Positions 6,587 to 14,603 of a stretch of DNA of 28,770 bases are shown in pieces. Positions within the stretch are counted from its first letter, which is position 1, and each line of letters begins with the position of its first letter. The translations under genes were made by a program, and so were the position numbers. The notes below the pieces were generated by a model. It saw only the letters and a program-made list of their open reading frames with translations. It was not told where the DNA came from and did no database searches. Source of the DNA: JBBTQZ01 sp038065435 (GTDB taxonomy: Bacteria > Patescibacteriota > Minisyncoccia > Phycocordibacterales > WO2-35-19); the NCBI GenBank assembly GCA_038065435.1, contig JBBTQZ010000029.1, forward strand, positions 1 through 28,770. The letters run 5' to 3'.

Positions 6587-7499
6587 ACAAAATATGAACC
6601 CAGAGCAAAGAGCTAAATATTTTTTTAGAGCTCTGTTGGTATTTTCTGTACTCTCGGTATTTATTTTTATTGTTCTGATAAATTCTATAGAAAAAGAGGC
6701 AGAACCGATTGCTAGTACAACCAATAGGGGAGAGAACGAAAGAATCTCAATCGAAGCAAAAAGTGCTTTTGTTTGGGATATTTTGAACCAACAAGAATTG
6801 TTTTCCAAAAATGCCGATCTCGCTCTACCTCTCGCTTCACTCACCAAAGTAATGACCGCTCTCACCGCCAAGCAAATCTTAGATGATAATGACACCATCA
6901 TAATAGAGGAGGGTGATCTCTCACCTGAAGGAGACTCTGATTTCAAAATAGGAGAGACGTGGAGAGCTCAAGATTTGATCGATTTTGTACTGATCACCTC
7001 TTCCAACGATGGAGCTCATGCGCTAGCCAAAACAGCGATGAGAAAGGAGGGGGGCGAAGAAGATTTTATAAAAAAGATGAACAAAACGGCTCTAGATATA
7101 GGTTTGGAGAACAGTCGTTTCTGGAATGAGCATGGGTTGGATAGACGGATAGATAGAGGCGGAGCATACGGATCAGCGAGAGATATGGCTAGACTTTTTG
7201 AATATAGTTTGAAAAATTCACCAAATATTTTAGAGGCTACCAGACACGATAATCTGGCTATTTATAGCTCGGCTACTGTATATAATGCTATAAATACCAA
7301 TGTATCGGTGAGTGCAATATCGGGGCTTCTGGCCTCAAAAACAGGCTTCACCGACCTTGCTGGCGGCAATCTGACTATAATCTTTGATGCTGGCCTGCAA
7401 AGACCCGTTGTTGTGGCGGTACTTGGTTCTAGCGAGGAAGGTAGATTTTCTGATACTCTGAAGCTTGTAGAGATGGCGATGAAAAAAATAAAAAACTAA
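6570..7499 (+). CDS. D-alanyl-D-alanine carboxypeptidase (peptidase S11, DacA-like)
   Basis: This 309-aa penicillin-binding-protein-type enzyme trims the terminal D-Ala from peptidoglycan stem peptides. An N-terminal membrane segment (about 21-42) anchors it at the outer face of the membrane. All three active-site motifs are present: SLTK (Ser90, Lys93), S-S-N (144-146) and KTG (257-259). ASLTKVMTALTA and SNDGAHALA are typical of S11. It lacks the long C-terminal domain of E. coli DacA, so it is a minimal form. Two adjacent ATG codons (6570 and 6573) are possible starts. The gene overlaps the end of scpB and is followed by mraY, forming a cell-wall run. Confidence 0.93.
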   Translation: MMEKIKQNMNPEQRAKYFFRALLVFSVLSVFIFIVLINSIEKEAEPIASTTNRGENERISIEAKSAFVWDILNQQELFSKNADLALPLASLTKVMTALTAKQILDDNDTIIIEEGDLSPEGDSDFKIGETWRAQDLIDFVLITSSNDGAHALAKTAMRKEGGEEDFIKKMNKTALDIGLENSRFWNEHGLDRRIDRGGAYGSARDMARLFEYSLKNSPNILEATRHDNLAIYSSATVYNAINTNVSVSAISGLLASKTGFTDLAGGNLTIIFDAGLQRPVVVAVLGSSEEGRFSDTLKLVEMAMKKIKN

Positions 7500-7503
7500 A
7501 TTT

Positions 7504-8574
7504 ATGATAATAGATATTGTAAAAGTATTTTTACCAGCAGTCGGCTCGTTCATATTGGGCGTTCTACTTACGCCCATCCTTACTCATTATCTATACAAAT
7601 ATAAATGTTGGAAAAAAAGATCGGGCAAAACAGCTTTGGATGGTACCGACGCTACAGTCTTCAACTCTCTTCATAAAGAACGCGAGGTAAACACCCCAAG
7701 AATGGGCGGTATCGTTATATGGCTTAGTACTAGCCTTGTCATTGTAGGCATATGGGTTTTATCTGTTATGTGGCCGACAGAGACGACAGTGAAGCTAGAC
7801 TTTCTCTCCAGAAATCAAACATGGGTACCGCTTGGTACTTTGCTTCTCGGAGCTTTTGTAGGTCTTATAGATGATATTCTAGAAATAGTAGGGTCAGTAA
7901 ATGGTAAAAAAGGTGGACTTTCGCTTGCTATAAGACTTTGCGCTGTCGGCGTCATATCGATCCTCTCGGCTTCTTGGTTTTTCATCAAATTGGATGTCAA
8001 TTCTATCGGTCTGCCGGGTGGTCTCGAGCTTTATTTGGGGCCATTATTTATAATTTTATTTTTACTTATTGCTTTCTTCATTTATGCTGGAGGAGTAATA
8101 GACGGCATAGACGGCTTAGCCGGAGGTGTATTCACCACTATGTTTGCCGCCTATGGAGGTATAGCATTCTACCAACAGCAGATAGACATAGCGGCTTTTT
8201 GCGCCGCTGTAGCCGGAGCTCTGTTAGCTTTTCTTTGGTTCAACATACCACCAGCACGATATTATATGTCAGAGACCGGTACCATGGGTCTTACCATCAC
8301 CTTAGTAGTAGTAGCTTTTATGACGGACAGGCTTGGCGGAGGCTACGGCGTACTTGTACTACCAGTTATTGCTCTACCCCTAGTCTTAACCGTCGCCTCT
8401 GATATACTACAGATCTTTTCAAAAAAACTGCGTGGTAAGAAAATATTTTTAGTTGCTCCACTTCATCATCACTTCGAAGCTCTCGGTTGGCCTTCTTATA
8501 AAGTGACGATGCGCTATTGGGTATTCAGCCTCATCGTTGCCATACTAGGAATCACTCTGGCTCTAATAGGTTGA
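7504..8574 (+). CDS. mraY: Phospho-N-acetylmuramoyl-pentapeptide transferase
   Basis: MraY transfers phospho-MurNAc-pentapeptide to undecaprenyl phosphate, giving lipid I on the cytoplasmic face of the membrane. The 356-aa product has many hydrophobic segments. It carries the family motifs: an Asp pair in VGLIDDILEI, the catalytic loop GGVIDGIDGLAGGVF, and the C-terminal APLHHHFEALGWP box that defines MraY. The N-terminal soluble loop (HKEREVNTPRMGGIVIW) is also standard. The start lies 4 bases after the carboxypeptidase stop, with no SD. It is followed by ftsW and murG, the usual cluster order. Confidence 0.97.
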   Translation: MIIDIVKVFLPAVGSFILGVLLTPILTHYLYKYKCWKKRSGKTALDGTDATVFNSLHKEREVNTPRMGGIVIWLSTSLVIVGIWVLSVMWPTETTVKLDFLSRNQTWVPLGTLLLGAFVGLIDDILEIVGSVNGKKGGLSLAIRLCAVGVISILSASWFFIKLDVNSIGLPGGLELYLGPLFIILFLLIAFFIYAGGVIDGIDGLAGGVFTTMFAAYGGIAFYQQQIDIAAFCAAVAGALLAFLWFNIPPARYYMSETGTMGLTITLVVVAFMTDRLGGGYGVLVLPVIALPLVLTVASDILQIFSKKLRGKKIFLVAPLHHHFEALGWPSYKVTMRYWVFSLIVAILGITLALIG

Positions 8575-8580
8575 AAAAGT

Positions 8581-8586
8581 TAGAAT
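8581..8586 (+). promoter_or_regulatory. -10 box placing ftsW as leaderless
   Basis: TAGAAT ends exactly 6 bases before the ftsW ATG at 8593 and there is no SD, matching the scpA and gltX arrangement. It lies in the 18-base gap after mraY, so it may be an internal promoter. Confidence 0.4.
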
Positions 8587-8592
8587 TAGTCC

Positions 8593-9693
8593 ATGACCAC
8601 AAGAGTCGGCAAAATACACAGACCGTTTTTATTATGGACGATCATACTTACAGTGGGTGGGTTTTTCATATTTAGTTCAGCTTCTCTTGGTATCCTAGCC
8701 CAAAATCCACTCAAGTTTTCCAGCCTTGCCTTCAATCAATTTTTCCTTGGATTATTTCTGGGCTCCATAATCTGCATTGTCGTAGCGCGTTTAGATTATA
8801 AAATTTGGCGAAAACTAGCATTGTTTTTGTTTTTGATATCTATCGTACTTACTCTCATGGTCTTTATTCCAAGTCTTGGTATATCACACGGGGGAGCTAA
8901 ACGGTGGATAGACCTCGGATTCATAAGCTTCCAACCTTCAGAGTTTCTAAAAATAGGCTTTATTGTATATTTTGCCGCCTGGCTCTCCACTTTCAAGAAA
9001 AAAGTTGATACTTTTTATTGGGGGCTTCTACCTTTTCTTGTCTTTAGCGCAGTTGTAGGAACCATACTTCTTCTACAGCCAGACACCGACACTTTCGCCG
9101 TCATAATTTTCGCTAGTCTAGCTATGTATATATCGGCCGGAGCAAAATGGAAACATATAGCCATCATATTTTTGATCGGTGTATTATCTTTGGCTATTCT
9201 AGCCTTTACAAGACCATACATAAAACAAAGGATCACCACCATGCTAAACCCAAACGAAAACGCTCAGACTTCCAGTTACCAACTAAGGCAATCGCTCATT
9301 GCGGTAGGTTCGGGCAAAATATGGGGTAGGGGATTTGGGCAAAGCGTCCAAAAATTTGAATATTTACCAGAACCAGTCGGGGATTCTGTATTTGCCGTAG
9401 CTTCAGAAGAATTCGGTTTTACAGGTAGCATAGCTATCATAATCGCTTTTCTTATGTTTGGTATTTCCGGATTCAGAATAGCCGCGGAGACAACTGATGA
9501 TTTCGGCAAATTTGTAACCATCGGCATCGTAATACTTATAATATCCCAAGCGTTTATAAATATCGCTGGTATGATAGGAGTCCTGCCTCTGACTGGCATA
9601 CCTCTGCCTTTTTTGAGTCATGGTGGTACAGCACTATTTATAACCCTTATAGAGAGTGGTATTATAATGAGTATTTCTAGGTATAAAAAATAA
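8593..9693 (+). CDS. ftsW: FtsW/RodA-family lipid II polymerase
   Basis: SEDS-family proteins polymerise lipid II into glycan strands together with a class B PBP. The 366-aa product is a polytopic membrane protein. Family markers are GGAKRWIDLGFISFQPSEFLKI, the catalytic-loop region LLLQPDTDTFAVI, YQLRQSLIAVGSGKIWGRGFGQS, and the C-terminal TGIPLPFLSHGGTALF. The gene sits between mraY and murG, which favours ftsW over rodA. At this resolution the two cannot be separated with certainty. Confidence 0.93.
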   Translation: MTTRVGKIHRPFLLWTIILTVGGFFIFSSASLGILAQNPLKFSSLAFNQFFLGLFLGSIICIVVARLDYKIWRKLALFLFLISIVLTLMVFIPSLGISHGGAKRWIDLGFISFQPSEFLKIGFIVYFAAWLSTFKKKVDTFYWGLLPFLVFSAVVGTILLLQPDTDTFAVIIFASLAMYISAGAKWKHIAIIFLIGVLSLAILAFTRPYIKQRITTMLNPNENAQTSSYQLRQSLIAVGSGKIWGRGFGQSVQKFEYLPEPVGDSVFAVASEEFGFTGSIAIIIAFLMFGISGFRIAAETTDDFGKFVTIGIVILIISQAFINIAGMIGVLPLTGIPLPFLSHGGTALFITLIESGIIMSISRYKK

Positions 9694-9698
9694 AAAAT

Positions 9699-10829
9699 AT
9701 GAAAATAGTATTCGCAGGCGGTGGAACAGGGGGTCATTTTTATCCAATTATTTCTATTGTAGAATCGATCCACAAAATAGTAAAAGAAAAAAAGCTGATA
9801 TCACCAAAATTATATTTTTTCTCTACTAGTCCATACAATCAGGGTATCCTATACGATCATAATATTGAATTCAAAAAAGTAACCGCCGGTAAAATACGAA
9901 GATATTTTTCTATCAAAAATTTCTTAGACCTGTTCAAGACTGGCTGGGGAGCAATAAGTGTGTTTTTTGATCTATTCGATATTTTCCCCGATGTCGTGTT
10001 CGGTAAAGGTGGTTATGCCAGCTTCCCAACCTTGCTCGCCGCAAGAATATTGGGCATCCCCGTGTTTATACACGAATCGGATTCAGAACCGGGTAGAGCA
10101 AACAGATGGGCTGGTAAATTCGCCAAACGCATAGCTATATCGTACAAACAAGCAGCCAGTTTTTTCCCAACCAATCGTACCGCTTATAGTGGACAACCGA
10201 TACTTGTAGAGAGGTTGGAGCCCATAACTGCCGGAGCTTTTGATTTTTTTGATTTCGATCAAAGCATACCGACTATTTTTATCATGGGAGGCTCTCAAGG
10301 ATCCGAAAATATAAACAATCTCGTTCTTGATTCTCTGCAAGAGCTTTGCAAATATTTTCAAATAATCCATCAGACAGGCGAGAGAAATCTCAAAGTAATG
10401 CAAGAATCGAGCGACGCCGTATTGATAGATAGTCCTTACAAAAAACGTTACAAACCATTTGGATACATGAACAGTCTGGAGATAAGAATGGCTGCAGGGT
10501 GTGCTTCTCTTGTGGTAAGTAGAGCCGGCTCTACTATATTTGAAATAGCCAGTTGGGGTAAGCCCTCCATCATAATACCTTTGAGCAAAGAGGTGAGCCA
10601 CGATCAGACCAAAAACGCCTATTCCTATGCTTCTGTCGGAGCTTGTCTTGTGATGGAAGAAGCCAATCTCAAACCTCATATCTTTATAGAAGAAATGCGC
10701 AGAATAATAGAAAATAAAGAAATATGGAATAAAATGTCTTCTTCAGCCAAAAGCTTCTTCAAACCCGGCGCATCCGACCTGATAGCTAAAGAGCTTCTCA
10801 CCATCGCCCTCGGACACGAGAAGTTGTAA
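9699..10829 (+). CDS. murG: UDP-GlcNAc: lipid I N-acetylglucosaminyltransferase
   Basis: MurG adds GlcNAc to lipid I, giving lipid II, at the inner membrane face. This 376-aa GT28 protein starts with the glycine-rich FAGGGTGGHFYP loop. It contains DVVFGKGGYASFP and HESDSEPGRANRW of the acceptor domain, and GGSQGSENINN at the domain hinge. The UDP-GlcNAc-binding segment is VSRAGSTIFEIASWGKPSIIIPL. Length is normal. It starts 5 bases after ftsW, with no SD, and is the last gene of the mraY-ftsW-murG group. murC, murD and ftsZ are not in the window. Confidence 0.96.
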   Translation: MKIVFAGGGTGGHFYPIISIVESIHKIVKEKKLISPKLYFFSTSPYNQGILYDHNIEFKKVTAGKIRRYFSIKNFLDLFKTGWGAISVFFDLFDIFPDVVFGKGGYASFPTLLAARILGIPVFIHESDSEPGRANRWAGKFAKRIAISYKQAASFFPTNRTAYSGQPILVERLEPITAGAFDFFDFDQSIPTIFIMGGSQGSENINNLVLDSLQELCKYFQIIHQTGERNLKVMQESSDAVLIDSPYKKRYKPFGYMNSLEIRMAAGCASLVVSRAGSTIFEIASWGKPSIIIPLSKEVSHDQTKNAYSYASVGACLVMEEANLKPHIFIEEMRRIIENKEIWNKMSSSAKSFFKPGASDLIAKELLTIALGHEKL

Positions 10830-10832
10830 TTT

Positions 10833-10866
10833 CCCTCTCATTAGACAAGGAGAGGGTAGGGTGAGG
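10833..10866. repeat. Palindromic GGAGAGGG-type intergenic element
   Basis: CCCTCTC (10833-10839) pairs with GAGAGGG (10850-10856), followed by TAGGGTGAGG. The composition resembles short REP-like intergenic palindromes scattered in many bacterial genomes. It lacks a clear T-run, so it is not a convincing terminator, although it sits between murG and gltX. Only this copy is in the window. Confidence 0.4.
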
Positions 10867-10876
10867 TCTGATTTTC

Positions 10877-10885
10877 TGCTATAAT
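10877..10885 (+). promoter_or_regulatory. Extended -10 placing gltX as leaderless
   Basis: TG-C-TATAAT, a perfect extended -10, ends 6 bases before the gltX ATG at 10892. No SD can fit in the 6-base gap, so a leaderless mRNA is the simplest reading. Confidence 0.65.
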
Positions 10886-10891
10886 ACCCCT

Positions 10892-12211
10892 ATGCAAAAT
10901 AGCGAAATAATCGTGCGTTTTCCGCCCAGCCCAACAGGTCTTCTGCATATAGGCAATGTGAGGACGGCCCTTTATAATTGGCTTTTTGCAAGGCAAAACC
11001 AAGGCAAATTTATAATACGCATAGAAGATACCGACAAAGAACGCTCAAAAAAAGAATACGAAGAAGATATGCTCAGTAGCCTAGCTTGGCTTGGGTTAAA
11101 TTTTGACAATGAAAGTAATATTTTGAGACAATCCGAAAGGGGAGAGATCTACAAACAAAAAATTCAAGAGCTGATACAAAAAGGAGTTGCATACGTATCC
11201 AAAGAAACAGAAGGTGAGAATAGGGAAGTGGTGAGGTTCCGAAATCCAGGAGGTAAAATAAAATTTGATGATTTGATACGTGGTCCAATAGAAATGGAAG
11301 TGGGGGATTTGAAGGATTTTATTATAGCCCGCAACATAAACGAGCCTGTCTACCATCTTGCGGTGGTAGTGGACGATCTAGAATCGGGAGTAACTCACGT
11401 CATTCGTGGCGAAGATCACCTATCCAACACCCCTCGGCAAATACTTATTTTAGAAGCTCTTGGCGGTAGTCGACCTATTTATGCTCATCTGCCGCTCATC
11501 TTAGCTGAAGACAAATCCAAACTTTCCAAAAGAAAACACGGCGAAGCTGTTTCGCTCAAATATTATCGCGACAAAGGCTATGGACCAGAAGCCATTATCA
11601 ACTTTTTAGCTATGATAGGTTGGAACTCTGGTACAGATCAAGATATTTTTAGCCTAGAAGAACTTTTAAAAGTTTTTGATATAAGTAAAGTGCAAAAAAA
11701 GGGTGGCATTTTCGATCAAAAAAAGTTGCGTTGGACCAATAAAGAACATATGAAATTGAGGCTAGAGTCCACCAATCAAAAAATTGAAGACAAAATAAAA
11801 GAACATTTTAGCCAAACAAATATCCACCCGAAGCTTATTGATCTAGTGTTTGAAAGGATAGAAGTGATTTCAGATATAGATGACCTGGTACAAAATGGGG
11901 AACTGGGTTATTTCTTCAATAAACCAGATTTAGATGGATCAAAGATTGCATGGAAAAACCAAAGTATGGAAGATTTGAAAAGAATTATGAATCAAGAATT
12001 AAGAATTTTGGAAAACCCATTGGAGAATGTAGAAAAGGTGAAAGAAGAATTGGTAAACTTGGCAGAAAAAGAGGGAAAAGGGGAGGTACTTTGGCCATTG
12101 CGGTATGCCCTATCGGGCAAAGAAAAGTCGCCCGATCCATTTACCCTTATAGATATCTTAGGAATAAAAGAGGGCCAAAAAAGAATTCAAGATGCTATTA
12201 GTAAAATATAA
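10892..12211 (+). CDS. gltX: Glutamate-tRNA ligase, compact form
   Basis: This class I synthetase charges tRNA-Glu, and tRNA-Gln where GlnRS is absent. The 439-aa protein has the signature FPPSPTGLLHIGNVRTALYN (HIGN at 18-21) and RGEDHLSNTPRQ. The KMSKS-class loop KLSKR is at 210-214. It is shorter than E. coli GltX. After GVAYVSKETEG the usual cysteine-containing zinc segment is missing and the chain runs straight into REVVRFRNPG. The C-terminal anticodon-binding domain is present. A perfect extended -10 lies 6 bases before the ATG. The 3' end overlaps the M23 gene by 20 bases. Confidence 0.96.
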   Translation: MQNSEIIVRFPPSPTGLLHIGNVRTALYNWLFARQNQGKFIIRIEDTDKERSKKEYEEDMLSSLAWLGLNFDNESNILRQSERGEIYKQKIQELIQKGVAYVSKETEGENREVVRFRNPGGKIKFDDLIRGPIEMEVGDLKDFIIARNINEPVYHLAVVVDDLESGVTHVIRGEDHLSNTPRQILILEALGGSRPIYAHLPLILAEDKSKLSKRKHGEAVSLKYYRDKGYGPEAIINFLAMIGWNSGTDQDIFSLEELLKVFDISKVQKKGGIFDQKKLRWTNKEHMKLRLESTNQKIEDKIKEHFSQTNIHPKLIDLVFERIEVISDIDDLVQNGELGYFFNKPDLDGSKIAWKNQSMEDLKRIMNQELRILENPLENVEKVKEELVNLAEKEGKGEVLWPLRYALSGKEKSPDPFTLIDILGIKEGQKRIQDAISKI

Positions 12212-13472
12212 AATATATAAAATCTTACAGATATTTACTATTGTGGTGGTATTGGTATTTTCACCTTATCATTTACTTTTTGCAGCTCTGGAGACAGAGC
12301 TTCGCGACAAAATAGAGGATCACAGCAATAATATAAAGAAACTGGAAGAAGAAATAGCCACCTATAAGACACAGATAGAAAAAGTCGGTACAGAAGCAAA
12401 AACCCTACAAAATGCAATCAAGGAGTTAGATCTAAATCAGAAAAAGGTACAAGTCGAGATCAAAAAGACGGAAACCAACATCACCAAATCCAATCTGACT
12501 TTGGAAAGCTTGGGAGTGGCTATAGAAGATACGGCGGAAAAAATAGATACAAATTCTTTAGCTATTAAAGAAAGTCTGAGTGCTATGAGGGAGGCAGAGA
12601 ACCAATCCATCATAGAGCATATTCTTTCAGACAAGAGCCTTTCGGAAATTTTAGACACTTATGAGTCGACCAATCAATTTCAGAGCAAAATCAGAGAGAG
12701 ATCCCTAGAATTAAGCGCCTACAAAGAAGACCTTTCTAACAAAAAGCTGGCTATAGAAAAAGAAAAGCAAAAACTAGTCTATTTCAAATCCGATCTTGGT
12801 GATAAAAACAAGATTCTAGCGAATGGTAAAAAAGAGAAAAATACCTTACTCACCAGCACACGAAACCAAGAAGCGGAATACAAAAAGATAGTCGCTCAAA
12901 AACAGGCCGATAAAGAAAGATTCGAAAAAGAACTTTTTGAATTTGAATCAGCTCTCAAACGCTCCGTTGACCCCAATAGTTTTCCAAGCGCTGGTAGCAG
13001 CGTCCTTAGCTGGCCATTGGATACTGTATTCATCACTCAATACTTTGGCAAAACAGTAGACGCAAAGAGGCTCTATAGTTCAGGGACCCACAATGGTATA
13101 GACTTCAGAGCAAGCCGTGGTACACCTGTCAAAGCTGCTTTAAACGGTACTGTAATAGGTACCGGCAATACCGACGGTGGAGGTTGCTATTCTTACGGTA
13201 AATGGGTACTCATAGAACATCCAAATGGTCTTACGAGCCTCTACGCCCATTTGGATCTCATAAAGGTCCAAAACGGTGAGAGGGTAGAAACAGGCCAAAC
13301 AATCAGCTATTCAGGCCAGACCGGCTATGCCACAGGGCCACACCTACACTTTAGCCTCTACGCAAGCCAAGGAGTAGAGGTCCAAAAGTACTCTTCTAGC
13401 AAAAACTGCAAAAATGCTAGTATTCCAGTAGCGGACAAATCGGCTTACTTAGATCCAATGAAATATTTTTAA
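12192..13472 (+). CDS. Coiled-coil M23 family murein hydrolase activator/endopeptidase (EnvC/NlpD-like)
   Basis: The 426-aa protein starts with a signal peptide or membrane anchor (about 9-31). It then has a long Lys/Glu-rich coiled coil (about 33-270) and a C-terminal M23 (LytM) domain. The zinc-site pattern is intact: HNGID (His300, Asp304) and HLHF (His384, His386), so it may cut peptidoglycan itself rather than only activate an amidase. GTPVKAALNGTVIGTG and TGYATGPHLHFSLY are typical of M23. It should act outside the membrane in cell separation. Two extra cysteines (GGGCYSYG and SKNCKN) could form a disulfide. The start overlaps gltX, so translation is probably coupled. This fold combination resembles EnvC. 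Confidence 0.92.
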   Translation: MLLVKYKIYKILQIFTIVVVLVFSPYHLLFAALETELRDKIEDHSNNIKKLEEEIATYKTQIEKVGTEAKTLQNAIKELDLNQKKVQVEIKKTETNITKSNLTLESLGVAIEDTAEKIDTNSLAIKESLSAMREAENQSIIEHILSDKSLSEILDTYESTNQFQSKIRERSLELSAYKEDLSNKKLAIEKEKQKLVYFKSDLGDKNKILANGKKEKNTLLTSTRNQEAEYKKIVAQKQADKERFEKELFEFESALKRSVDPNSFPSAGSSVLSWPLDTVFITQYFGKTVDAKRLYSSGTHNGIDFRASRGTPVKAALNGTVIGTGNTDGGGCYSYGKWVLIEHPNGLTSLYAHLDLIKVQNGERVETGQTISYSGQTGYATGPHLHFSLYASQGVEVQKYSSSKNCKNASIPVADKSAYLDPMKYF

Positions 13473-13513
13473 GAAATATTTTAAAATTTTTAATAATTAA
13501 TTTAAAATAAAAA

Positions 13514-13687
13514 ATGCAAATAAAAATAAGCGAAAAAATAATAAAAAATAATAGGGGAGGCTTTATACAAATCGCCATAGTTATAGTAGCCGCTCTAGTC
13601 TTACTCAAGTATGCTTACGATATAGATGTACTAGAGAAGGTATACGGGTGGGCAATGTGGGTTTGGAGTAAGTATAAGGGGCTCTAG
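13514..13687 (+). CDS. Small single-span membrane protein, 57 aa
   Basis: The frame ATG 13514 to TAG 13687 encodes a basic N-terminus (M-Q-I-K-I-S-E-K-I-I-K-N-N-R), then GGFIQIAIVIVAALVLLKYAY, a single membrane span, then a short amphipathic tail rich in Trp (GWAMWVWSKYKGL). I recall similar short GGFIQI-type proteins from Parcubacteria genomes, but the function is unknown. It lies 41 bases after the M23 gene on the same strand, with an AT-rich leader and no SD. Length and charge pattern make it believable. Confidence 0.65.
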   Translation: MQIKISEKIIKNNRGGFIQIAIVIVAALVLLKYAYDIDVLEKVYGWAMWVWSKYKGL

Positions 13688-13859
13688 GTATACTGCCCAA
13701 AAGATATATTGTGCGACGTTACTAATGCTCCCTAGCCCCATAGACTAAAGCCTTCTCCCTTCAAAAAACTCCGTGTGGAAAATATTTTGCAAATATAATT
13801 TTATATCAAAACTTATTGTAATATTTTATAAATTTTAAATTCTAAATTGAAAATTAAAC

Positions 13860-13892
13860 AAAAATCCCCCGTCATTACGACGGGGGATTTTT
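13860..13892. terminator. Bidirectional intrinsic terminator
   Basis: AAAAATCCCCCGTC (13860-13873) pairs perfectly with GACGGGGGATTTTT (13879-13892) around a 5-base loop, with T-runs on both strands. It separates the + housekeeping run from the convergent - gene ending at 13915. The rest of 13688-13859 is AT-rich and I see no gene in it. Confidence 0.93.
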
Positions 13893-13914
13893 GTTTTACC
13901 TCCCCTACCCTGCC

Positions 13915-14361
13915 TTATTCAGATCTATTGACAATAAAGTCGTTGTAGGCCAAAGTCTTACCCCAACAATAACTAGAAGATTTCCAAGGGCGCACACCAT
14001 CCTTTTCAAAGATATACCTTGCATAAGCGGTATTACCTTCTATAGAAAGTAAGTCAAACCCAAGTTTTTCAGCATCCTTGCTGTGGTAATGCTCGTTGAT
14101 CTGCATCACCCCTCGGTCTAAATAATTTATTTCTCCTCGGAGTACACTGCCAGCACTATTGTAGTGACGAAAACGCGATTCGCATTTTGCCACCTCTACC
14201 ATAACTGGTATATCAGAAAAATAATTTCTGACATATTCTTCAGCAGTTAGAGGTTTAGCTTTCACCGCCTTGTTTTCCACCTTGTTTTCGATAGAAGCGG
14301 TTTCTAGCGCAGGGCTAACACCGAGTCCGTTTATACTACTTGCGATCATAAGTAGTCCCAA
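13915..14361 (-). CDS. Lysozyme-like transglycosylase (SLT-type) secreted protein
   Basis: The protein has a hydrophobic N-terminus and a C-terminal domain with VAKCESRFRHYNSAGSVL, DRGVMQINEHYHSKDAEKLGFD and NTAYARYIFEKDG. This is the pattern of SLT/goose-lysozyme-like transglycosylases: catalytic Glu in C-E-S-x-F/Y, then a G-x-M/L-Q-I-N loop. It should cleave peptidoglycan glycan strands outside the cell. Two cysteines (KCES, SYCWG) may form a disulfide. The start is uncertain. TTG 14361 gives 148 aa and ATG 14349 is also possible. The open frame extends 10 codons further (N-N-R-L-I-F-G-T-T-A), which would make a better signal peptide but has no standard start. A TATAAT lies at 14399-14394 on this strand. 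Confidence 0.82.
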   Translation of the reverse strand: MGLLMIASSINGLGVSPALETASIENKVENKAVKAKPLTAEEYVRNYFSDIPVMVEVAKCESRFRHYNSAGSVLRGEINYLDRGVMQINEHYHSKDAEKLGFDLLSIEGNTAYARYIFEKDGVRPWKSSSYCWGKTLAYNDFIVNRSE

Positions 14362-14518
14362 AGCTGTAGTTCCAAAAATAAGCCTATTGTTTAATTATAA
14401 TCCATCTTCCCTAAGAGCCGTAAAAAGTAAAATAAGAGAAGAAGAGAGAGAAAAGAAGAAAGAATCAAAGACACGACTCTAAAATATCTGCCTTTGCTTT
14501 AACTTCCGGTCTCTAACT

Positions 14519-14542
14519 AAAAATCCAGCTATACACTGGATT
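14519..14542 (-). terminator. Intrinsic terminator for the 1009-aa secreted protein gene
   Basis: On the minus strand AATCCAG (14542-14536) pairs with CTGGATT (14528-14522), followed by TTTTT, about 60 bases after the stop at 14604. The rest of 14362-14603 is AT-rich (a purine-rich stretch at 14425-14470 on +), with no gene seen. Confidence 0.6.
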
Positions 14543-14603
14543 ACTTATACTCTAGCACACTCTACTCTTGCTGTCAATAGGAAAATATGGTCTAATTTTG
14601 AAC

